Shown in pieces: positions 53,605-64,000 of a stretch of 64,000 nucleotides of DNA (position 1 is its first letter; each line of letters starts with the position of its first letter). Location of the stretch: the NCBI RefSeq assembly GCF_035944355.1, contig NZ_DASZBH010000004.1, positions 124,001 to 188,000 on the forward strand, given 5' to 3'. This DNA comes from Frateuria_A sp035944355 (GTDB lineage: Bacteria; Pseudomonadota; Gammaproteobacteria; Xanthomonadales; Rhodanobacteraceae). A program made the position numbers and the translations under genes. A model generated the notes under the pieces. The model searched no databases and had not been told where the DNA came from. It saw only the letters and a list, made by a program, of their open reading frames with translations.

Positions 53605-54183
53605 TCAGGCAGGAATCAATGTCGCGATCATGTGTTCCACGTAGGCGTCGAAGTCCTCGTGGCTGATGCGTGGCAGGCCCAGCGTGAAGTTGAGTTGCAG
53701 GAAGCCGACGTAAGCGGCGTAGGTGAGCCGCGCGCGGTTGAGCGCCTGCGCGGGCGGCAGCCCGGCCTCGCGGAAGGCGGTGGCGAGAAATTCGGTGCGC
53801 CGTTGCGATACGCGCGCCATCACCGGCACCACCAGCGGGTGGTCCAGCGCCTTGAGCAGGGCGGCGTAGACGCGGTGCGGCTGCAGCTCGTGCGCGACGC
53901 GGCGGAACAGTTCCGGCAGGCGCTCGCGCGGGTCGGCAATGGCCTCGATCTGGGCGATCACCTCGCGCTCGCCGTACTGCTCCCAGCGTTCCAGCGCCGC
54001 CTGCAACAGCGCCTCGCGGGTGCGGAAGTGCCAGTAGAAGCTGCCCTTGGTCACGCCGAGCCGGCGGGCCAACGCCTCCACCGCCAGCGCGCCCACGCCC
54101 TGTTCGGCGATGACATCGAGGGCGGCGTCTTCCCAGTTCTCGGCGGACAGGCGCGTGCGTTCGGGCTTGCTGCTGGCATTCAT
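53605..54183 (-). CDS. TetR-family transcriptional regulator
   Basis: The 192-residue regulator has an N-terminal helix-turn-helix (LDVIAEQGVGALAVEALARRLGVTKGSFYWHF, about 22-53) and a helical ligand-binding domain. It starts at ATG 54183, as judged by the family start; the open frame reaches 54267. It is divergent from the alpha/beta hydrolase-fadE pair across 95 bp, so it probably represses them in response to an acyl-CoA or similar ligand, which is inference. Confidence 0.87.
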   Translation of the reverse strand: MNASSKPERTRLSAENWEDAALDVIAEQGVGALAVEALARRLGVTKGSFYWHFRTREALLQAALERWEQYGEREVIAQIEAIADPRERLPELFRRVAHELQPHRVYAALLKALDHPLVVPVMARVSQRRTEFLATAFREAGLPPAQALNRARLTYAAYVGFLQLNFTLGLPRISHEDFDAYVEHMIATLIPA

Positions 54184-54278
54184 TGGCGCATGGTAGCGCC
54201 TAGCCGAGGGCAGGCGACAGGCGGCGGACCGCGTCCGGCGGTTGACGGCCGTCGGGCGAGCACTCAATACTCAAGCGT

Positions 54279-55166
54279 ATGGTAACTGTCCGTACATCCA
54301 TGGTGACCAGCCACGACGGCCTGCCTCTGGCGGTCGACGTCCGCGGCGAGGGCGCCCCGACGCTGCTGTTCGCGCACGGTTTCGGCCAGACCCGTGGCGC
54401 CTGGAACGGCGCGGCCGATGCCCTCGCGACGCTCGGCTGCCGCTGCGTGAGCTTCGACAGTCGTGGACACGGCCAGAGTGGTCGGCTGCCCGGCGGCGAC
54501 TATCACATGGACCAGTTCGCCGGCGACCTGCTCGCACTGGCGCAGGCCCAGCCGCAGGCTCCGGTCCTGGTCGGCGCCTCGATGGGTGGCCTGCTCGGGC
54601 TGGTGCTGGCGGGCGAGATCCGCCCCGCGCCGTTCCGCGCGCTGGTGCTGGTGGACATCACGCCGCGCTGGGAGGCCGCCGGGGTGGAGCGCATCCTCGC
54701 CTTCATGCAGGCCCATCCGGACGGCTTCGCCGACTATGCCGAGGCCGCCGAACGGATCGCCGCCTACCTGCCGCAGCGGCGCGAGCGCAAGCGCGAGGAT
54801 CAACTGCGCCCGCTGCTGCGGGAGGGCGCTGACGGCCGCCTGCGCTGGCATTGGGATCCGGCGCTGCTCGAAGGCGTGGTGCGCGAGAGCGAACGCTACC
54901 AGCCACGCCTGCTAGCCGCCGCGGCGCGCGTGGACGTGCCGGTCCTGCTGCTGTCAGGCGAACGCAGCGACGTGGTCTCGCGCGACACGGTCGGCGAGTT
55001 CCTGAAACTGGTGCCGCACGCTCGTCACGTCGAAGTGGCCGGCGCCACCCACATGCTCGCCGGCGATGCGAACGACGCCTTTACGCGTCAGATCGCCACC
55101 TTTGTCCACGATATTTTCCCGGGCGGCGCTGCGTGCCGGCCGGCCATTCCGCAAGAGGTGCATTGA
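54279..55166 (+). CDS. Alpha/beta hydrolase
   Basis: The 295-residue hydrolase has the HGFGQTRGAWN oxyanion region, the nucleophile elbow GASMGG (Ser about 101), an acid in LLSGERSDVV and a catalytic His in VAGATHMLAGD. The fold is that of esterases, haloperoxidase-like enzymes and thioesterases; the substrate is unknown. Either ATG 54279 or ATG 54300 could start it, and neither has a ribosome-binding site. The start region overlaps an ATAC-N6-GTAT inverted repeat (54267-54280). It ends one base before fadE. Confidence 0.82.
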   Translation: MVTVRTSMVTSHDGLPLAVDVRGEGAPTLLFAHGFGQTRGAWNGAADALATLGCRCVSFDSRGHGQSGRLPGGDYHMDQFAGDLLALAQAQPQAPVLVGASMGGLLGLVLAGEIRPAPFRALVLVDITPRWEAAGVERILAFMQAHPDGFADYAEAAERIAAYLPQRRERKREDQLRPLLREGADGRLRWHWDPALLEGVVRESERYQPRLLAAAARVDVPVLLLSGERSDVVSRDTVGEFLKLVPHARHVEVAGATHMLAGDANDAFTRQIATFVHDIFPGGAACRPAIPQEVH

Positions 55167-55167
55167 A

Positions 55168-57648
55168 ATGTCCGTGTTCCTGACCTTGCTGGCTGCGGTC
55201 GTCGCGACCGGCGCCTGCGCCTACCACCGCAGCAGCCTGCGCACCTGGGCGATCGCGACGCTGGCGGCCACGCTCGTCGTCGGCCTGCTGGTCCACGCGC
55301 CGGTAACCACGATCGTGCTGCTGGCCATCGAGCTCCTGATCGCCGTGCCGCTGCTGTTGCCGACCTTTCGCCGCCGCCGGATCAGCGCACCGCTGCTCAA
55401 GCTGTTCGCCCGCGCCACGCCCACGCTCTCGGCCACCGAACAGACCGCGCTGGAGGCCGGCACGGTCGGTTTCGAGGGCGAGCTGTTCTCCGGCAAGCCG
55501 GACTGGAAGGTGCTGCTCGCCCAGCCCAGGCCGGAGCTGAGCACCGAGGAACAGGCCTTCCTCGACGGCCCGGTGGAAGAGCTCTGCGCGATGATCGACG
55601 ACTGGCAGATCACCCACGAGCTGGCCGACCTGCCGCCGCAGGTCTGGGAGTTCATCAAGAAGAACAAGTTCTTCGGCATGATCATCCCCAAACAGTACGG
55701 CGGCCTGCAGTTCTCGGCGCTGGCTCACTCGGCCGTGCTGCAGAAGCTCTCCACCGCCTCGGCGACGGTGTCCTCCACCGTCGCGGTGCCCAATTCGCTC
55801 GGGCCGGCCGAACTGCTCCTGCACTACGGCTCGGAGGAGCAGAAGAACCACTACCTGCCGCGCCTGGCGGTGGGCGAGGAGATTCCCTGCTTCGCGCTGA
55901 CCGGCCCGTACGCGGGCTCCGACGCCACCTCCATTCCGGATTACGGCGTCGTCTGCAAGCAGGTGATCGACGGCGTAGAGACCCTGGGCGTGCGGCTTAC
56001 CTTCGACAAGCGCTACATCACGCTGGCGCCGATCGCCACGGTGATCGGCCTGGCCTTCCGCATGTACGACCCGGAGCACCTGCTGGGTGACAAGGAAGAC
56101 CTGGGCATCACCCTGGCGCTGCTGCCGCGCTCCACGCCGGGACTGGAAATCGGCCGCCGCCACTACCCGCTCAACATCCCGTTCCAGAACGGCCCGGTGC
56201 ACGGCAAAGACGTGTTCGCGCCGCTGACCACCATCATCGGCGGCCCGCACATGGCCGGGCAGGGCTGGCGCATGCTGGTGGAGGTGCTCTCGGTCGGCCG
56301 CGCGATCTCGCTGCCTTCCAACGCCACCGGCGGGATGCGCGCCTCGGCGGCCGCGACCGGCGCCTACGCGCGCATGCGCAAGCAGTTCGGGCTGGCGATC
56401 GCCCGCTTCGAGGGCGTGGAGGAAGCGCTCGCGCGCATCGGCGGCCTGACCTACGCCACCGCGGCGCTGTCGCGCGCCACCGCCGCCGCCGTCGACCGCG
56501 GCGAGAAACCCGCGGTGACCTCGGCGATCGCCAAGTACCACGCCACCGAATGGGCGCGCCAGGTCGCCGGCGACACGATGGACGTGCACGGCGGCAAGGC
56601 GGTGCAGCTCGGCCCGAAGAACTACGCGGGGCGCGGCTGGGAGAGCGTGCCGATCGCGATCACGGTCGAGGGCGCCAACATCATGACGCGCAGCCTGATG
56701 ATCTTCGGCCAGGGCGCGATCCGCTGCCATCCGTACGTGCTCAAGGAGATGCAGGCGCTGTCGATCGCCGACTACGGCGAAAAGCTGCGCACCTTCGACC
56801 GGCTGCTGTTCGGCCACCTCGGCTTCGGCATCTCCAACGCGGTGCGCAGCTTCGTGCTGGGCGTCACCGGCGCCGCGATCGGGCAGAGCGCGGGCGATGC
56901 CTACACGCGGCGCTACTACCGCAAGCTCGACCGTTACTCGGCCGCGCTGGCGCTGTGCGCCGACGTGTTCATGGGCGTGCTCGGCGGCAAGCTGAAGTTC
57001 AAGGAGAAGCTATCCGCGCGGCTGGGCGACGTGCTGTCCTACCTCTACATCGCCAGCAGCATGCTCAAGCGCTACGAGGACACCGGCCGCCCCGAGGCCG
57101 ACCGTCCGCTGCTGGCCTGGGCCTTCCACGAGTGCATGTGGCGCACGCAGATGGCGCTCGACGGCGCCATTCGCAACTTCCCGGTGAAGCCGGTCGGCTG
57201 GCTGCTGCATGCGCTGGTATTCCCGTGGGGGCGCCGCGAAGTGCCGCCGTCGGACCGCCTGGGCCGCCGCGTGGCGGCGATCCTCACCGCGCCGGGCGAG
57301 GCGCGCGACCGGCTGGTCGACTGGGTCTATCTCAAGCCCACGCCGAACAACACGATCGGCCGCATGAACGCGCTGCTGCCCGACGTGATCGCCGCCGAAC
57401 CGGTCGAGCGCAAGTTCGGCAAGGCCTTCAAGGCCGGCCAGCTCAAGGCGCACGACTACGAAGGCCAACTGGCCGAAGCCGTGCGCGAGGGGGTGATCAC
57501 CGAAGTCGAAGCCGCGCTGCTCAAGCGCGTGCGCGATGGCGTATTCGAATTCATCTCGGTGGACGACTTCGATCCGGCCGAGCTGGGCGCGAAGGTGACG
57601 CGGGCGGATCGCAAGCAGGAAGCGCCGCCGCAGAAGCGCATCGCCTGA
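55168..57648 (+). CDS. fadE: Acyl-CoA dehydrogenase FadE
   Basis: FadE carries out the first step of beta-oxidation, making trans-2-enoyl-CoA and reducing ETF. At 826 residues it matches the long membrane-associated FadE of E. coli (814). Two N-terminal membrane helices (about 1-70) precede the dehydrogenase domain, with FALTGPYAGSDATS (flavin/substrate loop), IARFEGVEEALARIGG and MDVHGGKAVQLGP. A FadE-specific C-terminal extension with a DUF1974-like region follows. ATG 55168 follows AGAGG. The etfBA and ETF-QO genes of the same pathway are 27 kb away. Confidence 0.95.
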   Translation: MSVFLTLLAAVVATGACAYHRSSLRTWAIATLAATLVVGLLVHAPVTTIVLLAIELLIAVPLLLPTFRRRRISAPLLKLFARATPTLSATEQTALEAGTVGFEGELFSGKPDWKVLLAQPRPELSTEEQAFLDGPVEELCAMIDDWQITHELADLPPQVWEFIKKNKFFGMIIPKQYGGLQFSALAHSAVLQKLSTASATVSSTVAVPNSLGPAELLLHYGSEEQKNHYLPRLAVGEEIPCFALTGPYAGSDATSIPDYGVVCKQVIDGVETLGVRLTFDKRYITLAPIATVIGLAFRMYDPEHLLGDKEDLGITLALLPRSTPGLEIGRRHYPLNIPFQNGPVHGKDVFAPLTTIIGGPHMAGQGWRMLVEVLSVGRAISLPSNATGGMRASAAATGAYARMRKQFGLAIARFEGVEEALARIGGLTYATAALSRATAAAVDRGEKPAVTSAIAKYHATEWARQVAGDTMDVHGGKAVQLGPKNYAGRGWESVPIAITVEGANIMTRSLMIFGQGAIRCHPYVLKEMQALSIADYGEKLRTFDRLLFGHLGFGISNAVRSFVLGVTGAAIGQSAGDAYTRRYYRKLDRYSAALALCADVFMGVLGGKLKFKEKLSARLGDVLSYLYIASSMLKRYEDTGRPEADRPLLAWAFHECMWRTQMALDGAIRNFPVKPVGWLLHALVFPWGRREVPPSDRLGRRVAAILTAPGEARDRLVDWVYLKPTPNNTIGRMNALLPDVIAAEPVERKFGKAFKAGQLKAHDYEGQLAEAVREGVITEVEAALLKRVRDGVFEFISVDDFDPAELGAKVTRADRKQEAPPQKRIA

Positions 57649-57665
57649 GCGGCGCGCGATCTCGA

Positions 57666-57689
57666 GCCCTCTCCCTGCGGGGAGAGGGC
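57666..57689. repeat. Intergenic palindrome GCCCTCTCCC
   Basis: A perfect 10-bp stem (57666-57675 with 57680-57689) and TGCG loop lie between convergent fadE and the receiver-GGDEF gene. It may work as a terminator or REP-like element and resembles the palindromes at 38071 and 51589. Confidence 0.7.
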
Positions 57690-57730
57690 CGGGACGAAGT
57701 TGCTCCCCGTGGTCTGACCCGGTAAGGACG

Positions 57731-58729
57731 TTACTCCACCAGCACGCAACGGTTCTTTCCGCCCTCCTTGGCCCGGTAGAGCGCGCGGTCGGCGGCCTGG
57801 ATCAGCGCCTCGTCGTCGACCGTCTGCGCCGTCCACGGCGCGATGCCGATGCTGGCGCTCACGTGGGCCACGATGCCCCCTTGCGGCGTCACCAACGGGT
57901 AAGGCTCGGCGAGACTGGCGCCGAGCTCGTGGCAACGGCGCATCAGCACCGGCAATTCATCCAGTTCGGCCACGATCAACGCGAATTCGTCGCCGCCCAG
58001 CCGGGCGACCGTGTCGCCCGTGCGCAGGTTGAGCTTCAGTCGCGCGGCGATCGCCTGCAGCAGCGCGTCGCCGGCCGGATGGCCGTGGCGGTCGTTGACG
58101 CCCTTGAAGCCGTCGATGTCCAGCAGCACCAGCGCAAAGCCCGGGCCGCCTTCGGTGGCGCGTCGCAGGGCTGCGCCCAGGCGGTCGTGGAAAAGCACCC
58201 GATTGGGCAGCCCGGTGAGCATGTCGTGCGTGGCCTGGTGGCGTACCTGCGCCTCGGCGCGCTCGCGTTCCAGTATCTCCAACCGGAGCTGGTCGTTGCG
58301 CTCGGTCAGCTCCTCCAGCATCTGCTCGAGCCGGGCGCGTGCGGCGTACAGCTCCAGGAACACGCGCACCTTCGACTGCAGGATCACATCGTTGACCGGC
58401 TTGGCGATGTAGTCGACGGCGCCGGAGCGGTAGCCCTTAAGGCGATTGAGGTCGTCGGCGTAGGCGGCGGTGACGAAGATGATCGGCGTCTCGCGCAGCT
58501 GCTCGTCCTGGGCCAGCAATTCGGCGACCTCGAAACCGTCCATGTCCGGCATGTTGACGTCCAGCAGGATCAGCGCGAATTCGTGGTCGAGGCAGAGCGC
58601 CAGCGCCTCGTTGCCGCGGGTCGCCTCGTAAAGCTCGGCGCCGGCGTGGACGAGCAGCCGGCGCATGGCCACCAGGTTGGCGGGGGTGTCGTCGACGATC
58701 AGGATCTTCGGGTGCAGCGTGTCATCCAT
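57731..58729 (-). CDS. Response regulator with GGDEF output (diguanylate cyclase)
   Basis: The 332-residue protein has a receiver domain (about 8-122; phospho-acceptor Asp57 in LLDVNMPDMDG), a coiled-coil linker and a GGDEF domain (GGDEF at 245-249, intact RLGGDEFALIV). It should make c-di-GMP when phosphorylated. The partner kinase is likely the hybrid kinase encoded upstream. Its ATG overlaps the cheB stop by 8 bp, so it is the last gene of the operon. Confidence 0.92.
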   Translation of the reverse strand: MDDTLHPKILIVDDTPANLVAMRRLLVHAGAELYEATRGNEALALCLDHEFALILLDVNMPDMDGFEVAELLAQDEQLRETPIIFVTAAYADDLNRLKGYRSGAVDYIAKPVNDVILQSKVRVFLELYAARARLEQMLEELTERNDQLRLEILERERAEAQVRHQATHDMLTGLPNRVLFHDRLGAALRRATEGGPGFALVLLDIDGFKGVNDRHGHPAGDALLQAIAARLKLNLRTGDTVARLGGDEFALIVAELDELPVLMRRCHELGASLAEPYPLVTPQGGIVAHVSASIGIAPWTAQTVDDEALIQAADRALYRAKEGGKNRCVLVE

Positions 58730-59294
58730 CGCGATGGGTCCATTGGTTCAGCAGCGGCGCGATCCGCGCCAGGGGCAGGCAATGGTCGGCGCCGGCGCGG
58801 GCCAGCGCGGCCTGCGGCATGGCCGGCGCGGGCGCCTCGGCCGGGTCCTGCACGATGGCCAGGCCGCCGCCGCGGCGGATGCACGCCAGGCCTTCGGCGC
58901 CGTCGGCGCTGGCGCCGGTCAGCATCACGCCGGCCAGGCGCGCGCCGTAGGTCTCGGCGGCGCTCTCGAACAGCACATCGATGGATGGCCTGGAGTAGTG
59001 CACCGGCTCGTCCACCGACAGCGCGAAGCGCCGGTCGCGCTCGATCAGAAGATGGTAGCCGGGCGGCGCCACGTGAACCATGCCCGGCTCCACCGGAAAG
59101 CGCTCGCGCGCCTCGCGAACCGGCAGGCGGCAGTGCCGCGCCAGCAGCGAGGGAAGCAGGCCGAGGGCCTGGTCGCCGCTGTGGCTGCACACCACGATGG
59201 CCTGCGAAAGCGGCGGCTCGAGTCCGCGCAGCAGCGGCTTGAGCGCGTCCAGGCCGCCCGCGGAGCAGCCGATCACGATGGCCTCAATGCGCAT
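58722..59294 (-). CDS. CheB-type methylesterase domain protein
   Basis: The 190-residue protein is a CheB catalytic domain without the usual N-terminal receiver. The triad is visible as Ser in IGCSAGG, His in VVCSHSGD and Asp in LTGASADGAEGL. It removes methyl groups from glutamates of a receptor or other target. ATG 59294 overlaps the cheR end by 11 bp. The frame is open to 59342, but that part overlaps cheR and has no domain sequence. With no chemoreceptor nearby, the target may be the hybrid kinase or a distant receptor. Confidence 0.85.
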   Translation of the reverse strand: MRIEAIVIGCSAGGLDALKPLLRGLEPPLSQAIVVCSHSGDQALGLLPSLLARHCRLPVREARERFPVEPGMVHVAPPGYHLLIERDRRFALSVDEPVHYSRPSIDVLFESAAETYGARLAGVMLTGASADGAEGLACIRRGGGLAIVQDPAEAPAPAMPQAALARAGADHCLPLARIAPLLNQWTHRDG

Positions 59295-60138
59295 GGTCCG
59301 TCGGCGGCAGGGCGTTGCGGCGGTACAGGCGCAGGTCCGCATCCACGGTGGAGAAGTCGGCGGCGCTGGGCGCGAAATCCAGGCTCTCGCGTTGTCCGAG
59401 GCAGAGGAAGCCGCCGCGCGCCAGGCTGTCGCGGAACAGCGCCAGCACGCGCTCCTGCAGCGGGTTGGAGAAATAGATCAACACGTTGCGGCAGAGCACC
59501 AGCTGTGCCTCGCAGAACACCTTGTCGGTGACCAGGTTGTGGTTGGCGAAACTGACGTTGCGGCGCAGCCGCGGGTCCAGCTTGATGAACTCGTAGCGCG
59601 CGCTGTAGTAGTCGGACAGCGAGTGGCGCCCGCCCGCCTCCAGATAGTTTCGCGACCAGGCCTGCGCTTCCCGCGCCGGATAGATGCCTTCGCGCGCGCG
59701 CGCGAGCGCGGCGGCGTTGAAGTCGGTGGCATGGATGCGGCAGCGCTCGTACAGGCCGGCTTCCTCCAGCAGGATCGCCAGCGACCAGACCTCCTGCCCG
59801 TTGGCGCAGCCGGCCTGCCAGATGTCGATGTACGGCCAGGAGGCCAGCACCGGCAATACCCTGTCGCGCAGCGCGCGGAACACCGGCGGGTCGCGGAACA
59901 TGTCCGACACCGGCACCGACAACCCCTCCAGCACCTCGAACACGAACTCCGGCTCGTGCAGCAGGCGCCCGGTCAACGCGCTGATCGTGCCGGTTCCATG
60001 CGCGCGCGCCAGCTGGCGCACGCGGCGCTTGAGCGAGGCGGGCGCGTACTGGCTGAAGTCGTAGCCGTGGCGCTGGCGCAGCGCGCGCACGAACAGCTCG
60101 ACCTCGATGTCCTCCAGTGCGGGATCGACCGGTTCCAT
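59284..60138 (-). CDS. CheR-type protein-glutamate methyltransferase
   Basis: The 284-residue SAM-dependent methyltransferase has the CheR N-terminal helical domain, the SAM motif WQAGCANGQEVWSLA (usual form GCSTGEE) and CRNVLIYF. It methylates glutamates on signalling proteins. It starts 4 bp after the hybrid kinase and overlaps cheB. The Cys-Ala-Asn-Gly motif is a divergent form of motif I, but overall it looks active. Confidence 0.88.
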   Translation of the reverse strand: MEPVDPALEDIEVELFVRALRQRHGYDFSQYAPASLKRRVRQLARAHGTGTISALTGRLLHEPEFVFEVLEGLSVPVSDMFRDPPVFRALRDRVLPVLASWPYIDIWQAGCANGQEVWSLAILLEEAGLYERCRIHATDFNAAALARAREGIYPAREAQAWSRNYLEAGGRHSLSDYYSARYEFIKLDPRLRRNVSFANHNLVTDKVFCEAQLVLCRNVLIYFSNPLQERVLALFRDSLARGGFLCLGQRESLDFAPSAADFSTVDADLRLYRRNALPPTDHAH

Positions 60139-60142
60139 CGCG

Positions 60143-63778
<3,636 letters not shown>

Positions 63779-63858
63779 GCACGTCTCGCTGCCACCGGGC
63801 CGGGGATGCCATGCCCGCGACAGCCCGGCCCGTTCCGCCGCAGACGACGCGGGCCAGA

Positions 63859-64000
63859 TTAGCTGGCCGTGGGCGGCATGGATAGCGAACGGCCACCCGC
63901 CTGCACGCCCATGCGGCGCCAGCGCGGCGGGACGATCAGGCCGCGTCGCAGGGCCACGGCCAACAGCGCGGCGGAGGCCAGCAGGCACAGCGTCAGCGCC
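63859..64000 (-). CDS. C-terminal end of a membrane protein (cut by window edge)
   Basis: The frame enters from the right edge and ends in TAA at 63859-63861. The 46 visible residues start with a hydrophobic helix (ALTLCLLASAALLAVALRRG), followed by a basic turn (VPPRWRRM) and a short tail. The gene precedes the hybrid kinase on the same strand with an 80-bp gap. The family cannot be identified from this fragment. Confidence 0.5.
   Translation of the reverse strand, partial: ALTLCLLASAALLAVALRRGLIVPPRWRRMGVQAGGRSLSMPPTAS

Overview
The window comes from a GC-rich gammaproteobacterium, most likely of the Xanthomonadales (Xanthomonadaceae/Rhodanobacteraceae; Dyella- or Rhodanobacter-like). The reasons are the high GC of the housekeeping genes, a bifunctional XanB-type enzyme beside rmlBACD, and an LPS O-antigen locus lying between a cystathionine gamma-synthase/lyase gene (metB) and etfBA, which is the known position of the LPS locus in Xanthomonas. 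No rRNA, tRNA, CRISPR array, insertion sequence or replication origin is visible.

Layout. 1-6.5 kb: pilU (twitching motility), a DUF4398 lipoprotein with a coiled-coil partner, a small YdcH/DUF465 protein, cystathionine beta-synthase and glmS. 6.5-11.4 kb: a minus-strand operon rmlB-rmlA-rmlC-rmlD-xanB making dTDP-L-rhamnose and GDP-mannose. 11.6-27.5 kb: metB, then the O-antigen region with visibly lower GC: wzm-wzt, a 1097-residue methyltransferase/coiled-coil/double glycosyltransferase, two polytopic membrane proteins, a decayed methyltransferase gene carrying a 10-bp tandem repeat, an opposing four-gene cassette (SDR, GtrB-like transferase, GtrA, methyltransferase) and a sulfotransferase. 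27.6-33.1 kb: etfA, etfB, a second double glycosyltransferase and ETF-ubiquinone oxidoreductase. 33.3-37 kb: amidase, AlkB, GcvT, GcvH. 37-39.4 kb: an unusual MetJ repressor whose C-terminus is a histone-H1-like Lys/Ala tail, and a TonB-like protein. 39.4-49.5 kb: serine hydrolase, nucleotide-transporter-like protein, CBS-pair protein, a glycosyltransferase with mtgA, Hsp33, a GAF-GAF-GGDEF-EAL protein and an outer-membrane-like protein. 49.5-57.6 kb: DUF4097/anti-sigma/ECF sigma operon, GTP-type PEP carboxykinase, TetR regulator, alpha/beta hydrolase, FadE. 57.7-64 kb: a minus-strand signalling operon (CHASE3 hybrid kinase with three receivers, CheR, CheB, receiver-GGDEF) and the end of one further gene.

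How the genes work together. glmS, xanB and rmlBACD supply UDP-GlcNAc precursor, GDP-mannose and dTDP-rhamnose. The 15-kb island can assemble, terminate or modify, and export an O-polysaccharide by the ABC-transporter (Wzm/Wzt) route. The large methyltransferase-glycosyltransferase fusion is translationally coupled to Wzt, which has a long C-terminal domain, and could couple end-modification to export. ETF and ETF-QO carry electrons from acyl-CoA dehydrogenases such as FadE to the quinone pool. CBS and MetB form a transsulfuration pair, and the MetJ-H1 fusion, preceded by a met-box-like tandem repeat, probably regulates methionine genes. That fusion is the most unusual object in the window. 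Start codons were re-chosen from ribosome-binding sites, overlaps and family N-termini.
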